DNA of 60,821 bases from Cyanobium sp. C1_MAG_00004 (GCA_027486935.1 JAIXOF010000237.1:1-60821); one strand, 5' to 3'. Positions 20,135-29,062 are shown, numbered from the stretch's first letter. Translations and numbers: made by a program. The notes: a model not told the origin generated them from the letters alone.

Positions 20135-23093
20135 GATCGCTGTGGGGGCTTGGAAAGTCCCCCGGCATCGCCGACTCAGGCGGCAGGTCCGGCTTGGGTC
20201 GCTCGATCGCTGCAGGCGGTTTGGGCAACAGGTCCTCGAGCTCGCACACCGGGAAACGGTTGATGGCCCGCAGGGCGGCGCGGGCGTTGTCGCGCAGCTG
20301 CTGGCTGACCGCTTCGCAGTAGGGAATCTGGGCCAGCAGATCGATGGTGCGGCGCAGCACCCGCACCACATCGCCTTCGTCGAGCGAGGTGTTGCCGATC
20401 ACGTCGCTCCAGCTGGCGCCCCTGGCCCAGGCCTCGACCAGGCCGGTGAGCTCGGGCTCCCACCAGAGCGGAAAGGACACCTTGGCCCGCTCCTGCTGGC
20501 GTTCCAGCTCGCGCCGGATGCCCCGCAGATCATGCAGGGCCTCATCAACTGCCGGGGGTGGCGGGTAGCCGCACCAGAGGTCCGGACGGTTGACCTCGGT
20601 CGAGATCGCTTCGAGCACGGCCGCCAGTTCGGGGGGCGGCAGCTCATCAAGGTGGCCGCTCATCAGCGCCAGGCCGAGCCACAGCTCGTTGTCGCCGCGC
20701 AGGGCGGCCACGGTGCGGCCGATCTCGGTGGGTTCGAGCCCCTCATCACCGGCCAGGGCTCCGAAGTGGCGCAACACGTCGATCAACGCCAAGAAGGTGT
20801 CCCAGTGCCTGTTGGACCGGAAGTGCAACAGCCGCTGGCGCTCCTCGATCTCGAGAGCCAGCTCCTCCATCCGGCGGCGGTGCTTCTTGAGCTGACGGCG
20901 GTCGCCCCAACGGTGGGCGGGATGGAGTTCGAGCTCCTCCTCCAGCTGCTGCACCAGCTGGGCCTGGCCCTGGACCTCGGCCGCAAGGTCGTACTGGGGG
21001 GTATGCATGTCATGGCGACGGGCCATCGAGGCCACCGCCAGGGCCAGCCCACCGCTGGCCTGATCGCCATGGCGCAGCTCACCGGCATGGCGCAGCTCGG
21101 GCGCGTCGAGCTGCCTGACCTGCAGACAGCTCAGCTCGGCGTGCAGGCTGACCACCGCCGAACAGGGCAGCAGAATCCAGAGGTTGTCGTCGGTCAGGCA
21201 CAGCAGTAGCGGGAACTGGCCCGGGCCGTTGACCTTCTCCACAATCACGGCCGGTGTGACCCGGCCCCTGAGCTGGGGCGCCTTGACGCTCACCAACGAG
21301 CCCTCACTGGCGAACTGCAATGCCAGCGTCAGCTCGTGGGCCAGGGTCTCTTCGGCCTGATGCTGCAGGATCCGCAGCAGGCGCCGCTCCTCGCGCAGGC
21401 GGCCGCGCTGTTTCTCGTAATCCTCAAAGTCTTCCCAGGGCACATCGCCCGAACCATCCTCGAGCTGGTCGAGCCGCTCGCGCAGGTCGGCGATCGCCGC
21501 CTCGTCATCGGCCAGATCCAGGGTGGCCAGGTAGCGGCCGAAGCTGCGCTCGACCAGCTCCTTGGCTTTGGCGAGGTCGTAGCGCTGCAGCAGGTTCAGC
21601 ACCATGCCGTAACTGGGGGTGAACTGACTAACCAGCGGATCGGCCGGGGCCGTCGCCAACTGGCCCGCTTCACGCACCCCTTCAAAGCGGCTCTGCACCG
21701 TGACCACATAGCCCTGGGAGTCGAGCCCGCGGCGGCCGGCCCGGCCCGCCATCTGCAGAAACTCACTGCCCATCAGCGGGCGGTGACCCCGCTCGGTGCG
21801 CTTCGACAGGGACGAGATCACTGTGGTCCGGGCCGGCATGTTGATGCCGGCGGCAAGGGTCTCGGTGGCAAAGACCACCTTGATCAGGCCCTGCTGGAAG
21901 AGCTCCTCAATCAGCTCTTTCCAGGCCGGCAGCACGCCGGCATGGTGGGCGGCGATGCCCCGCAACAGGGCATCGGCATGACCCCCTTCGCGGACAGCAT
22001 CGGGGGTGGCGGCCACAAACGCATTCAGCCGAGCCTGAATGCGGGCCTGCTCGTCGGGGTTGACCAGGCAGACCTTGCCCAGATCCCGCACCCCCTTGTC
22101 GCAACCGCGGCGGCTGAAGATGAAATAGATCGCCGGCAGCATCTGCCGATCGGCCATCTGGGCCACCACAAAGCCCAGGGGCGGGGCCTCGGGCTGGGGC
22201 GGTTTGGGGGTCTTGGGCCCTTTGCGGCGGTTGCCCTTGGGGGCGCGCCAGACCTTGCAGTTGGGATGCAGGCCCGTGCCCTCGTCATTGAGCAGCGGAT
22301 GCAGACCCTTGGCGCTGCAGAAGCTGAACGCCAGCGGCACCGGCCGGTGATCGCTCAGCACCAGGCGGGTGGGGCCATGCACCCGCTCAATCCAGTCGGT
22401 GAGCTGACCGGCATTGGCGACCGTGGCCGAAAGGGCCACCAGCTGCACGGCCGGCGGACAGTGAATGATCGATTCCTCCCAGACCGTGCCGCGCTGGGAG
22501 TCGTTCATGTAATGGCACTCGTCGAGCACAACCGCCTCGACGTCGGCCAGGGGATCGTTGTCGGGATGATCGATCTCCGCATACAACATGTTGCGGAAGA
22601 TCTCGGTGGTCATCACCACGATCCGGGCTTCGCGGTTCAGACTCAGATCACCGGTCAGCAGTCCGACATTCTCGTCGCCGAACTGCTCGCGAAAGTCGCG
22701 CAGCTTCTGGTTCGAGAGCGCCTTGAGCGGGGTTGTGTAAAAAACTTTCTGGCCGTGGGCGAGGGCGCGGTGAATGGCGTATTCACCTACCAGTGTCTTG
22801 CCGCTGCCGGTGGGGGCACTAACCACAACCGAATGGCCCTGATTCAGGGCATCGATCGCCTCGAGCTGAAAGTCGTCGAGGGGAAAAGGAAATAACTGCT
22901 CAAGCGGCGGCACACCGGTCGCGCTGACCGCGAAGGCTGCAGGATCGGATCGATCGGTGGCCGAGGAACGGTCGACGGGCCGTCGGGCAGTGAGATGCGC
23001 CAATCCTATGGGGCTGGGCCGATGGGCGGGATGACCCCGCCCAGCCGCGTCCCCTGCCGGGTCCCCTGCAGCGCCACGCGTCCCCCCCATCAC
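20124..23093 (-). CDS. SKI2/Mtr4-like DEVH-box RNA helicase
   Basis: A 989-residue superfamily 2 helicase. The ATPase motifs are APTGSGKTLVGEYAI (Walker A, near residue 92), LDECHYMND (DExH), LSATVANA and QMAGRAGRRG (motif VI). A long C-terminal region ends in a DSHCT-like domain (residues about 790-960), as in eukaryotic Ski2/Mtr4 and the cyanobacterial relatives. The role is probably RNA turnover or processing. The first 60 or so residues are low-complexity and the real start may be later, nearer the conserved FPFPLDDFQLEAI. Confidence 0.9.
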   Translation of the reverse strand: MMGGTRGAAGDPAGDAAGRGHPAHRPSPIGLAHLTARRPVDRSSATDRSDPAAFAVSATGVPPLEQLFPFPLDDFQLEAIDALNQGHSVVVSAPTGSGKTLVGEYAIHRALAHGQKVFYTTPLKALSNQKLRDFREQFGDENVGLLTGDLSLNREARIVVMTTEIFRNMLYAEIDHPDNDPLADVEAVVLDECHYMNDSQRGTVWEESIIHCPPAVQLVALSATVANAGQLTDWIERVHGPTRLVLSDHRPVPLAFSFCSAKGLHPLLNDEGTGLHPNCKVWRAPKGNRRKGPKTPKPPQPEAPPLGFVVAQMADRQMLPAIYFIFSRRGCDKGVRDLGKVCLVNPDEQARIQARLNAFVAATPDAVREGGHADALLRGIAAHHAGVLPAWKELIEELFQQGLIKVVFATETLAAGINMPARTTVISSLSKRTERGHRPLMGSEFLQMAGRAGRRGLDSQGYVVTVQSRFEGVREAGQLATAPADPLVSQFTPSYGMVLNLLQRYDLAKAKELVERSFGRYLATLDLADDEAAIADLRERLDQLEDGSGDVPWEDFEDYEKQRGRLREERRLLRILQHQAEETLAHELTLALQFASEGSLVSVKAPQLRGRVTPAVIVEKVNGPGQFPLLLCLTDDNLWILLPCSAVVSLHAELSCLQVRQLDAPELRHAGELRHGDQASGGLALAVASMARRHDMHTPQYDLAAEVQGQAQLVQQLEEELELHPAHRWGDRRQLKKHRRRMEELALEIEERQRLLHFRSNRHWDTFLALIDVLRHFGALAGDEGLEPTEIGRTVAALRGDNELWLGLALMSGHLDELPPPELAAVLEAISTEVNRPDLWCGYPPPPAVDEALHDLRGIRRELERQQERAKVSFPLWWEPELTGLVEAWARGASWSDVIGNTSLDEGDVVRVLRRTIDLLAQIPYCEAVSQQLRDNARAALRAINRFPVCELEDLLPKPPAAIERPKPDLPPESAMPGDFPSPHSDLEG

Positions 23094-23100
23094 GTCTCCT

Positions 23101-23170
23101 TATATCCCGGCAAGTCCCCTCATATCCCCTCATATCCCCTCAAGTCCCCTCAAGTCCCCTCACGTCCGCC
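23101..23170. repeat. 10-bp tandem repeat tract
   Basis: Five consecutive 10-base units, CAAGTCCCCT or CATATCCCCT, run from 23111 to 23160. Degenerate units flank them (23101-23110 and 23161-23170). The tract lies in the 284-bp gap between the divergent helicase and bioF genes and has one strand of almost pure pyrimidine blocks. Confidence 0.9.
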
Positions 23171-23216
23171 TTACACCCCCCATACCCCATCGCGCCCGTG
23201 CCGACCAAAACACGAC

Positions 23217-23312
23217 GTGCCGTGATGCAGGCGTGCCTTGATGTGCTCATGCCTTGATGCGCTCATGCCTTGATGCGCTCGTGCCGTGATGCAGGCGTGC
23301 CGTGATGCAGGC
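23217..23312. repeat. 16-bp tandem repeat tract, six copies
   Basis: Six head-to-tail 16-base units start at 23217, 23233, 23249, 23265, 23281 and 23297. Two sub-types alternate in blocks: GTGCCGTGATGCAGGC (copies 1, 5, 6) and ATGCCTTGATGCGCTC or near variants (copies 2-4). It ends 65 bp before the bioF start. Units abut without spacers, so it is a minisatellite and not a CRISPR array. Confidence 0.93.
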
Positions 23313-23377
23313 GTGCCCAGATCGGCTTACTGCAGAGACCGATCCCGCCTTCCGCACCTGGCAGCAGACTGGAAGGC

Positions 23378-24811
23378 ATGGGCCCATCACCAACCGATCA
23401 GCCTGTTCACCCCGAGCCCCGAGCCGAGCCTCCAGCCGAGCCCCAGGCTCAACCCCGAGCTGAGCCCCCAGCTCAGCCTGCAGGGCAACCCCCAGCTCAG
23501 GTTCGAGCCCAGCCTCCATCCAATCAACTAGCCCCGCCACAGGCCACCCCTCTGGCCGCCGCCCTGGCCACCGCCCTGGCCGGAGCGCAGCATCACCAGA
23601 GGTTGGATCACCCGGTTGAGCCGCACCAGCCCGCCTGGAAGCGGGAGCTGCAGCGGGCGATCAACGCCCTGCCAGCCACGCGCCGGCGCCACCTGCGCAG
23701 CTTTGACCCGGCTGAGGCCGGAATGCTGCAGCACTCCGGGCACCTGGGTGAACGCCCCGCGCTGCTGCTCGATCTGGCCAGCAACGACTATCTGGGCCTC
23801 AGCCGTGACCCCAGGGTGATCGCCGCCGCAACGGCCGAGCTTGGGCGCAGCGGCCTCGGTGCAGGGGCCTCGCGGCTGGTGTGCGGCACCAGGACGGTGC
23901 ACCACCAGCTCGAAGACGCCCTGGCCGGTTGGCTGGGCCGTGAGCGGGCGCTGCTGTTCCCCAGCGGCTTTCAGGCCAACATCGCGGCGGTCTGTGCCCT
24001 GGCGGACCGGCACAGCCTTGTCCTGGCCGATCGCCTGATCCACCACTCGCTGCTGGTGGGGGTACGGGCCAGTGGGGCCCAGCTGCAACGCTTTCGCCAC
24101 AACAATCTGACCGAACTTGAACAGCGCCTTGCCGCTGCCCGTGCCCAGGACCCCGGACGGCGCCTGCTGGTGCTCAGCGAGAGCCTGTTCTCAATGGAGG
24201 GGACCAGCCCCGACGTGGCGTCGCTCGAAGCGATCAGCAGTCGGTATGGCGCCGCCCTGCTGCTCGACGAGGCCCATGCCCTTGGCGTTCTGGGACGCGG
24301 CGGGCGCGGTCTGGGGCTTGGCCATTCAGGCATCGCCCTGATCAGCGGCACCCTGGGCAAGAGCCTGGGGAGCGGCGGCGCCTTTGTGGCGGGCGACGCC
24401 ACCACGATGGACTGGCTGTTGCAGCACAGCGGCGCCTTTCGCTACACGACCGCCCTGGCCCCTGCTCTCGCCGCCGGAGCCCTGGCAGCACTTGATGTGA
24501 TCGAGGCCCAGGAGGCCAACGGCAACCCCAGCGGAGCCAGCCTGCTGCAACGGGCCGAACGCTGGCGGGCCGCCCTGGCTGCAGCGGGCTGGCCCCGTCC
24601 CCCGGGCAACGGGCCGATCCTGGCGCTGCTGGTGGGCGACGACAGCCGCGCCCTGACCTTGCAGCACCAGCTAGAGACGGCAGGCTTGCTGGCTGTGGCC
24701 ATCCGCCCACCGACCGTGCCCGAGGGCAGCGCACGGCTGCGCCTGGTTGTGCGGGCCGATCTGCCGCCAGGCACGCTGGAGCGGCTGATCAGCGCCCTGG
24801 GCAAGCCATGA
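23378..24811 (+). CDS. bioF: 8-amino-7-oxononanoate synthase
   Basis: PLP enzyme that condenses pimeloyl-ACP with alanine in biotin synthesis. The family core runs from about residue 85 to 477 and includes LDLASNDYLGLS, LLDEAHALGVLG and the PLP-lysine segment SGTLGKSLGSGG. From ATG 23378 the product is 477 residues, about 80-90 longer than usual. The extra N-terminus is almost entirely Pro/Ala/Gln/Glu repeats and may be untranslated; an in-frame TTG near residue 76 is an alternative start. It overlaps the next gene by four bases. Confidence 0.93.
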   Translation: MGPSPTDQPVHPEPRAEPPAEPQAQPRAEPPAQPAGQPPAQVRAQPPSNQLAPPQATPLAAALATALAGAQHHQRLDHPVEPHQPAWKRELQRAINALPATRRRHLRSFDPAEAGMLQHSGHLGERPALLLDLASNDYLGLSRDPRVIAAATAELGRSGLGAGASRLVCGTRTVHHQLEDALAGWLGRERALLFPSGFQANIAAVCALADRHSLVLADRLIHHSLLVGVRASGAQLQRFRHNNLTELEQRLAAARAQDPGRRLLVLSESLFSMEGTSPDVASLEAISSRYGAALLLDEAHALGVLGRGGRGLGLGHSGIALISGTLGKSLGSGGAFVAGDATTMDWLLQHSGAFRYTTALAPALAAGALAALDVIEAQEANGNPSGASLLQRAERWRAALAAAGWPRPPGNGPILALLVGDDSRALTLQHQLETAGLLAVAIRPPTVPEGSARLRLVVRADLPPGTLERLISALGKP

Positions 24812-25554
24812 GCAACGCCTTGCACAGGAGCGACAGCCTGCCCAGGAGCGACAGCCTGCAACTGATCGCGATGCACGGCTGGTGCGGCGACAGCCGCAGC
24901 TGGGATCCCTGGCTGCCGCTCTGGCAGGGGCGGGGCTGGAACTGCAGCTGCGGGGAACGGGGGTATGGCCATCGGGCTGCGGTGGAGCCCAGCTGGGCCG
25001 ATGGCCCTGGGCCACGGGTGGTCATCGCCCATTCGCTGGGCCCCCATCTGCTGCCGCCGGCAGTGCTGCAGAGGGCCGATGCCCTGGTTCTATTGACCAG
25101 TTTCGCCGGGTTTGTGCCGACTGGGCGCGACGGACGCAGCCTGCGCGCGGCCCTCGATGGCATGGCCCGGGAGCTCGATGGGCCTGACCCGGCTTCGATG
25201 CTGATGGCCTTTCTGCAGCAGGTGGCGGCGCCCGCCCCGCCGGGGCTGCTGCAAGCGACCCCCGCGGCTGAACCACTGACGGCCTCGGGCCTGCAACAGC
25301 TGCAGGACGATCTGGCCCTGCTGGCCCGCACGACCGGGCTGCCTGAGGGTTTTCCGCAGGGGGCTGCGACCCTGCTGGTTCAGGCCGGCGCTGACCGGAT
25401 CGTTGCCCCCCAGGCCCGCCGGGCTCTCGAGGACGCACTTCCCGGCGCCGACGTTCTGACCCTGGGCCAAGCGGGCCATGGGCTGCTGGGCACCCCTGTG
25501 GTGGCGATGGTGATGGCCTGGCTGGATCAGGTGGAGGCAGCACAACGGTCATGA
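24808..25554 (+). CDS. bioK: Pimeloyl-ACP methyl ester esterase, BioK type
   Basis: Alpha/beta-hydrolase that would release pimeloyl-ACP from its methyl ester, ending the BioC-BioH-type pathway. The 248 residues show an oxyanion segment (IAMHGWCGDSRSW), the nucleophile elbow IAHSLGPH and a late catalytic histidine in GQAGHGLLGT. BioK is the known replacement for BioH in marine picocyanobacteria, and the place between bioF and bioC fits. The N-terminus carries an 18-base-period duplication coding RSDSLP-RSDSL. Both ends overlap their neighbours by ATGA. Confidence 0.82.
   Translation: MSNALHRSDSLPRSDSLQLIAMHGWCGDSRSWDPWLPLWQGRGWNCSCGERGYGHRAAVEPSWADGPGPRVVIAHSLGPHLLPPAVLQRADALVLLTSFAGFVPTGRDGRSLRAALDGMARELDGPDPASMLMAFLQQVAAPAPPGLLQATPAAEPLTASGLQQLQDDLALLARTTGLPEGFPQGAATLLVQAGADRIVAPQARRALEDALPGADVLTLGQAGHGLLGTPVVAMVMAWLDQVEAAQRS
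24825..24859. repeat. Direct repeat in the 5' end of bioK
   Basis: The 17-base sequence CAGGAGCGACAGCCTGC occurs at 24825-24841 and again at 24843-24859, an 18-base period that keeps the reading frame. It looks like a replication-slippage duplication. Confidence 0.9.
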
Positions 25555-26303
25555 ATCAGGCGGCCACACCGATCTGTGCGGCGTTCAACCGACAGGCAGC
25601 CGCCTACGGCCACCAGGCCCAGCTGCAACGGGCAGTGGCCTGGCGGCTGGCCCGACACATCGCTCGCCTCCCGCTACCAACGGGGCCACAGGCGGACCTA
25701 GGCGCCGGCACCGGCCTGTTGGGGCAGGCCCTGAAACAACTGGCACCCCGGTTGCACCTGCTGCAACTCGATGGCAGCCCGGCGCTGCTGGCCTGCAATC
25801 CGCTGCACCCCCGCCAGGTCTGGAACCTGGATGCCGGTCTGCCGGCAGCGCTGCAGCACAGCGCCCTGCTGACCAGCAGTTTCAGCCTGCAATGGCTCAA
25901 CCAGCCCGGCCCACGCCTGCAGCACTGGGCCAGGTCCCTGGCAACGGATGGCTGGCTCGTGTTGGCCGTTCCGGTCCAGGGCAGTTTTCCCCAGTGGCAT
26001 CAAGCGGCAGCGCAGGCAGGGGTTGCCTGCACGGCACTGCCCCTGCCCTCTGCCGATGAGCTGATTGCAGCAGCAGCAACCGAGCTGGAGCTCGTCCACT
26101 GCCGCAAGTTGTGGTTCAGCCGTCACTACGGGCCCGGCGGTCTGGCCTTTCTGCGGCACCTGCGCCAGCTGGGGGCGGCCAGCAGCAGCCAGCCTTCCCT
26201 GTCCCCCGGCCAGTGGCGCAGGCTGCTGCAATGCTGGCCCAGCACCAGCCGGGTCAGCTGGCAGATCCTGTTGCTGATCGGCCGCCGCACCCCACACCGA
26301 TGA
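25551..26303 (+). CDS. bioC: Malonyl-ACP O-methyltransferase
   Basis: SAM-dependent methyltransferase that starts pimelate synthesis by masking malonyl-ACP. The 250 residues have motif I ADLGAGTGLLGQAL near residue 45, and the BioC-like start ICAAFNRQAAAYGHQAQLQR and middle FSLQWLNQPG. It overlaps bioK upstream and bioD downstream by four bases each. Confidence 0.9.
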   Translation: MNQAATPICAAFNRQAAAYGHQAQLQRAVAWRLARHIARLPLPTGPQADLGAGTGLLGQALKQLAPRLHLLQLDGSPALLACNPLHPRQVWNLDAGLPAALQHSALLTSSFSLQWLNQPGPRLQHWARSLATDGWLVLAVPVQGSFPQWHQAAAQAGVACTALPLPSADELIAAAATELELVHCRKLWFSRHYGPGGLAFLRHLRQLGAASSSQPSLSPGQWRRLLQCWPSTSRVSWQILLLIGRRTPHR

Positions 26304-26983
26304 TGCCGAGCCTGCAACCGTCACCCGTGCAACTGGTGGTCTGCGGCACCGACACCGACGTCGGCAAGACGGTGGTCAGCGCCTGGCTGGTCCAAGGGCT
26401 GGAAGCGTCGTACTGGAAGCCGGTCCAGAGCGGTCTCGACGGTGGGGGCGACAGCACCACGGTGCAGAACCTGTTAAAGCTGCCCCCCCAACGGCTGCTG
26501 CCCGAGTCCTACCGCCTGAGCCAACCGGTTTCCCCCCACTGGGCGGCAGAGCAGGATGGCCTGCGGATCGAAGCGGAGCGACTGGCCCTGCCGTCCTGTC
26601 CGGGATCATTGGTGGTGGAGACCGCCGGTGGCCTGCTGGTGCCCCTAGGGCGCGACTGGCTGCAGATCGAACAGCTGCAGCGCTGGAACCTGCCGGTGCT
26701 GCTGGTAGGCCGCAGCGGCCTGGGCACGCTCAACCACTGCCTGCTTTCGATCGAAGCACTCAAGGCCCGGGGCATCCCCCTGCTGGGCCTGGTGCTCAAT
26801 GGCCCACCCCATCCGGACAACCCCCGCACGTTGACAGCCATCAGCGGGGTGCCGGTGCTGGCCCAGTTGCCGCCGCTGAGCCCCCTGAGCGCCGAAACCC
26901 TGGCCCATCAATGGCAGCTTCAGAACCTTCAACAACAGCTGCTGGCAAGGCACTTAGCCTGGAACCGATCGGCAACCGGCTGA
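26300..26983 (+). CDS. bioD: Dethiobiotin synthetase
   Basis: ATP-dependent carboxylase closing the ureido ring of dethiobiotin. The 227 residues start at ATG 26300, overlapping the bioC stop. The P-loop CGTDTDVGKTVVSAWL is near residue 15, the substrate segment YWKPVQSGL near 43, and VETAGGLLVPL near 107. It is the last bio gene; neither bioA nor bioU follows within the window. Confidence 0.95.
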   Translation: MMPSLQPSPVQLVVCGTDTDVGKTVVSAWLVQGLEASYWKPVQSGLDGGGDSTTVQNLLKLPPQRLLPESYRLSQPVSPHWAAEQDGLRIEAERLALPSCPGSLVVETAGGLLVPLGRDWLQIEQLQRWNLPVLLVGRSGLGTLNHCLLSIEALKARGIPLLGLVLNGPPHPDNPRTLTAISGVPVLAQLPPLSPLSAETLAHQWQLQNLQQQLLARHLAWNRSATG

Positions 26984-27139
26984 ATGGGCAGGCGCAACAC
27001 CTTGGTCAGCCTGGCGGTGCTGGTGCTGTGCGGGGGCATCCTGGTGCTGTTCACCGACCTGGAGCTGTCAGCGGTGCGTTGGATCAACTGCGGCCCCTGG
27101 GCCCTCGAGAGCGAACGCCGCGCCGGCCTTTGCCGCTGA
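26984..27139 (+). CDS. 51-residue membrane peptide after bioD
   Basis: An ATG two bases after the bioD stop codon region opens 51 codons: a basic start (MGRRN), one hydrophobic segment (LVSLAVLVLCGGILVLF) and a C-terminal part with three cysteines in total (VRWINCGPWALE, AGLC). Immediate linkage to bioD suggests the same transcript. I do not recognise a family; it could be a conserved small cyanobacterial membrane protein. Confidence 0.5.
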   Translation: MGRRNTLVSLAVLVLCGGILVLFTDLELSAVRWINCGPWALESERRAGLCR

Positions 27140-27163
27140 TGTCGCGTTCGAAGGGATCGGTGC

Positions 27164-27514
27164 TCAGAGACTGGCCTGTCCGTTGATCGGGCAATGGCCC
27201 GAGAGGCGGGCTGCATGCTGCTTGGCGGTGGCCAGTGGCCAGCCCTGACGCAGCTGATCGTGCACCAGCTCGATCTGGGAATGACACCAACCCTGCCGCT
27301 CCAGTTGCACCCGGATCGCCTGCCACTGCCCTTCAGCAAACAGCTCGCCGCCTCCCCAGGCCCGCTGGGGCCCGTAACGGGGCCGGCGGCCGAGCTCATC
27401 AGGCCCCAGAAAACGCCGCGAACGCGAACGGGTGGGGCGCTCGGTGGTGTCGGAAGGTCCCTCAGGCGTGACGGCCATGACGGCGCCGGCTGACAAGAGC
27501 GTTAAACCCATCAT
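27164..27514 (-). CDS. Small protein with a possible signal peptide, function unknown
   Basis: A 116-residue product. The N-terminus MMGLTLLSAGAVMAVTPEG looks like a short signal or anchor. A basic linker (PTRSRSRRFLGPDELGRRP) follows, then a helical C-terminal half (QWQAIRVQLERQGWCHSQIE). It is convergent with the bioD-linked peptide and downstream of the DUF3143 gene on the same strand. I cannot name it. Confidence 0.55.
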   Translation of the reverse strand: MMGLTLLSAGAVMAVTPEGPSDTTERPTRSRSRRFLGPDELGRRPRYGPQRAWGGGELFAEGQWQAIRVQLERQGWCHSQIELVHDQLRQGWPLATAKQHAARLSGHCPINGQASL

Positions 27515-27546
27515 GGCAACACAGGTCTCTGGTGTCTGCCAGGCCG

Positions 27547-27819
27547 TCAGGGTCCCGCCAGGATGGCGGCTTCGACATCGGCCCGGGGCAGGCCATAGGG
27601 GAACTGGCGCACGGTCTGCTGGCCGTCCTCCAGCCAGCTGACCCTGAGGTCCTCGACCTCCAGTTCAAGCAGGGCACTCCAGTGCTGCTGATGCAGATCC
27701 CACTGGCAGCCATGGGTCGCACGCTGACGGGCCCCCAGCTCGCGCAACCAGGCCTCGAGCTGGGGCAGGGGGTGCTGCACCAGCGGTGTGGATGGATCGG
27801 GCAATGGCGCTTCGCTCAT
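27547..27819 (-). CDS. DUF3143 domain protein
   Basis: A 90-residue cyanobacterial protein from ATG 27819 ([20 protein letters not shown]); the open frame has a further upstream start that would overlap the J-domain gene. The core includes LEAWLRELGARQ, LLELEVEDLRVSWL and a C-terminal FPYGLPRADVEAAILAGP, matching my recollection of DUF3143. It starts directly after the stop of the J-domain gene, a linkage common in cyanobacteria. Function unknown. Confidence 0.75.
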   Translation of the reverse strand: MSEAPLPDPSTPLVQHPLPQLEAWLRELGARQRATHGCQWDLHQQHWSALLELEVEDLRVSWLEDGQQTVRQFPYGLPRADVEAAILAGP

Positions 27820-28241
27820 GGGGTCTCCAACCACCATGACGGCCATTGGATCAGATCAACCCCCCGCAACCAGGCCAGGCCCACGCCCAGCACCAAGGCA
27901 AACACGGCGGCCAGGGCCAGCAGCAACAGGGCCAGCCATTCGCCCCCCGACAAGGGGCGCCGCAGCTCTGGCTCCCGCAGCACCACCCGCTGGGGCGGCC
28001 GGGACAACAGTCTCCCCTGGTCCACCAGCAACAAGGCGTCATAACGCTGGCGCTGTTCCGGATCGCTGAGCACCCCATAGGCGTGCTGCAGGGCCTGAAA
28101 GGCAGCCTCGGCTTCGCCCAGCGGCAGGCTGGTGGTGTCCGGGTGGTAGCGCTTGCTGAGCAGGCGAAAAGCCTGGCGCAGATCCTCGGCACTGGCGCTG
28201 TTCGGCAGCCCGAGGCGTTCGTAATGGCTCGGAGCGGACAT
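27816..28241 (-). CDS. J-domain membrane protein
   Basis: The 141-residue product has an N-terminal J-domain (residues about 5-68, [20 protein letters not shown]) with the HPD motif in [10 protein letters not shown]-terminal membrane segment (residues about 105-125, [20 protein letters not shown]) follows. It probably recruits an Hsp70 to a membrane site. It is followed at once by the DUF3143 gene and diverges from rsmG. Confidence 0.88.
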   Translation of the reverse strand: MSAPSHYERLGLPNSASAEDLRQAFRLLSKRYHPDTTSLPLGEAEAAFQALQHAYGVLSDPEQRQRYDALLLVDQGRLLSRPPQRVVLREPELRRPLSGGEWLALLLLALAAVFALVLGVGLAWLRGVDLIQWPSWWLETP

Positions 28242-28291
28242 GGCCCCACGCTTTGCGGGATCTTAGAAAGACCACAGTCTTTGCGGCCTGC

Positions 28292-29062
28292 GTGAGCTCT
28301 CCAGACCTGGCCGCCCTCTGGGCCCGACTCGGCTGGCAGCCTTCAGCCGAGCAGGAGTCCCTGCTGCAGAGACTGCAGGATCAGTTGCGCCTGTGGAACA
28401 CCCGCCTGAACCTGACGCGCCTGGTGGAAGGCGACGATTTCTGGATCGCCCAGGTGTTCGACAGCCTCTGGCCGCTGGCCGGCGTGCTGCAGTCGGCCCG
28501 GGAGGGCGATGGCGGCGCCCCGTTACGACTGATCGATGTCGGCACCGGCGGCGGCTTCCCTGGATTGGCGCTGGCCATCGCCCTGCCGAATGCCCGGCTG
28601 ACCCTGGTGGATTCGGTGCAGCGCAAGGTCGACGCCGTGCGCGCCATGGCCGAGGCGCTGGGACTGGGCGCCCGGCTCGAGTTCTGCAGCGATCGGGTGG
28701 AAACCCTGGGGCGCAGCAAACCCTGGCGCGGTGGTTACGACTGGGCTCTGGCCCGGGCCGTGGCGCCGGCTCCCGTGGTCGCCGAATACCTGGTGCCCCT
28801 GCTCAAACCGACGGGCCATGCCCTGCTGTACCGCGGCCAGTGGTCGCCAGTCGACCAGCAGCAGCTGATGGAGGCTGTGGCGCTGCTCAAAGCCCGCATC
28901 AGCTCCATCGAGGGCACGGAGCTGCCCGCCGGCCGCGGTCAACGCCACGCGATCACGCTCACCCCGCTGGCCCCATGCCCGATGCGGTACCCACGGGCCG
29001 TGGGCCTGCCAGCCAAGCAACCACTGGGGGCAGGTTTCAGCCCCGGGGCAGGGTCCGTTTGA
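28292..29062 (+). CDS. rsmG: 16S rRNA (guanine-527-N7)-methyltransferase RsmG
   Basis: SAM-dependent methyltransferase (GidB) acting near the 530 loop of 16S rRNA. I prefer GTG 28292 ([19 protein letters not shown]), giving 256 residues; a TTG at 28253 would add 13. Family parts include [10 protein letters not shown], the motif I segment [17 protein letters not shown] and [16 protein letters not shown]. The 3' end overlaps the convergent ferredoxin gene by 26 bp. Confidence 0.94.
   Translation: MSSPDLAALWARLGWQPSAEQESLLQRLQDQLRLWNTRLNLTRLVEGDDFWIAQVFDSLWPLAGVLQSAREGDGGAPLRLIDVGTGGGFPGLALAIALPNARLTLVDSVQRKVDAVRAMAEALGLGARLEFCSDRVETLGRSKPWRGGYDWALARAVAPAPVVAEYLVPLLKPTGHALLYRGQWSPVDQQQLMEAVALLKARISSIEGTELPAGRGQRHAITLTPLAPCPMRYPRAVGLPAKQPLGAGFSPGAGSV

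Noticed and set aside
21336-22895. A 519-codon open frame on the plus strand
   Set aside because: Antisense to the helicase gene, whose motifs are all in place.
23217-23312. Possible CRISPR array
   Set aside because: The 16-bp units abut with no unique spacers and there are no cas genes; it is a tandem repeat.
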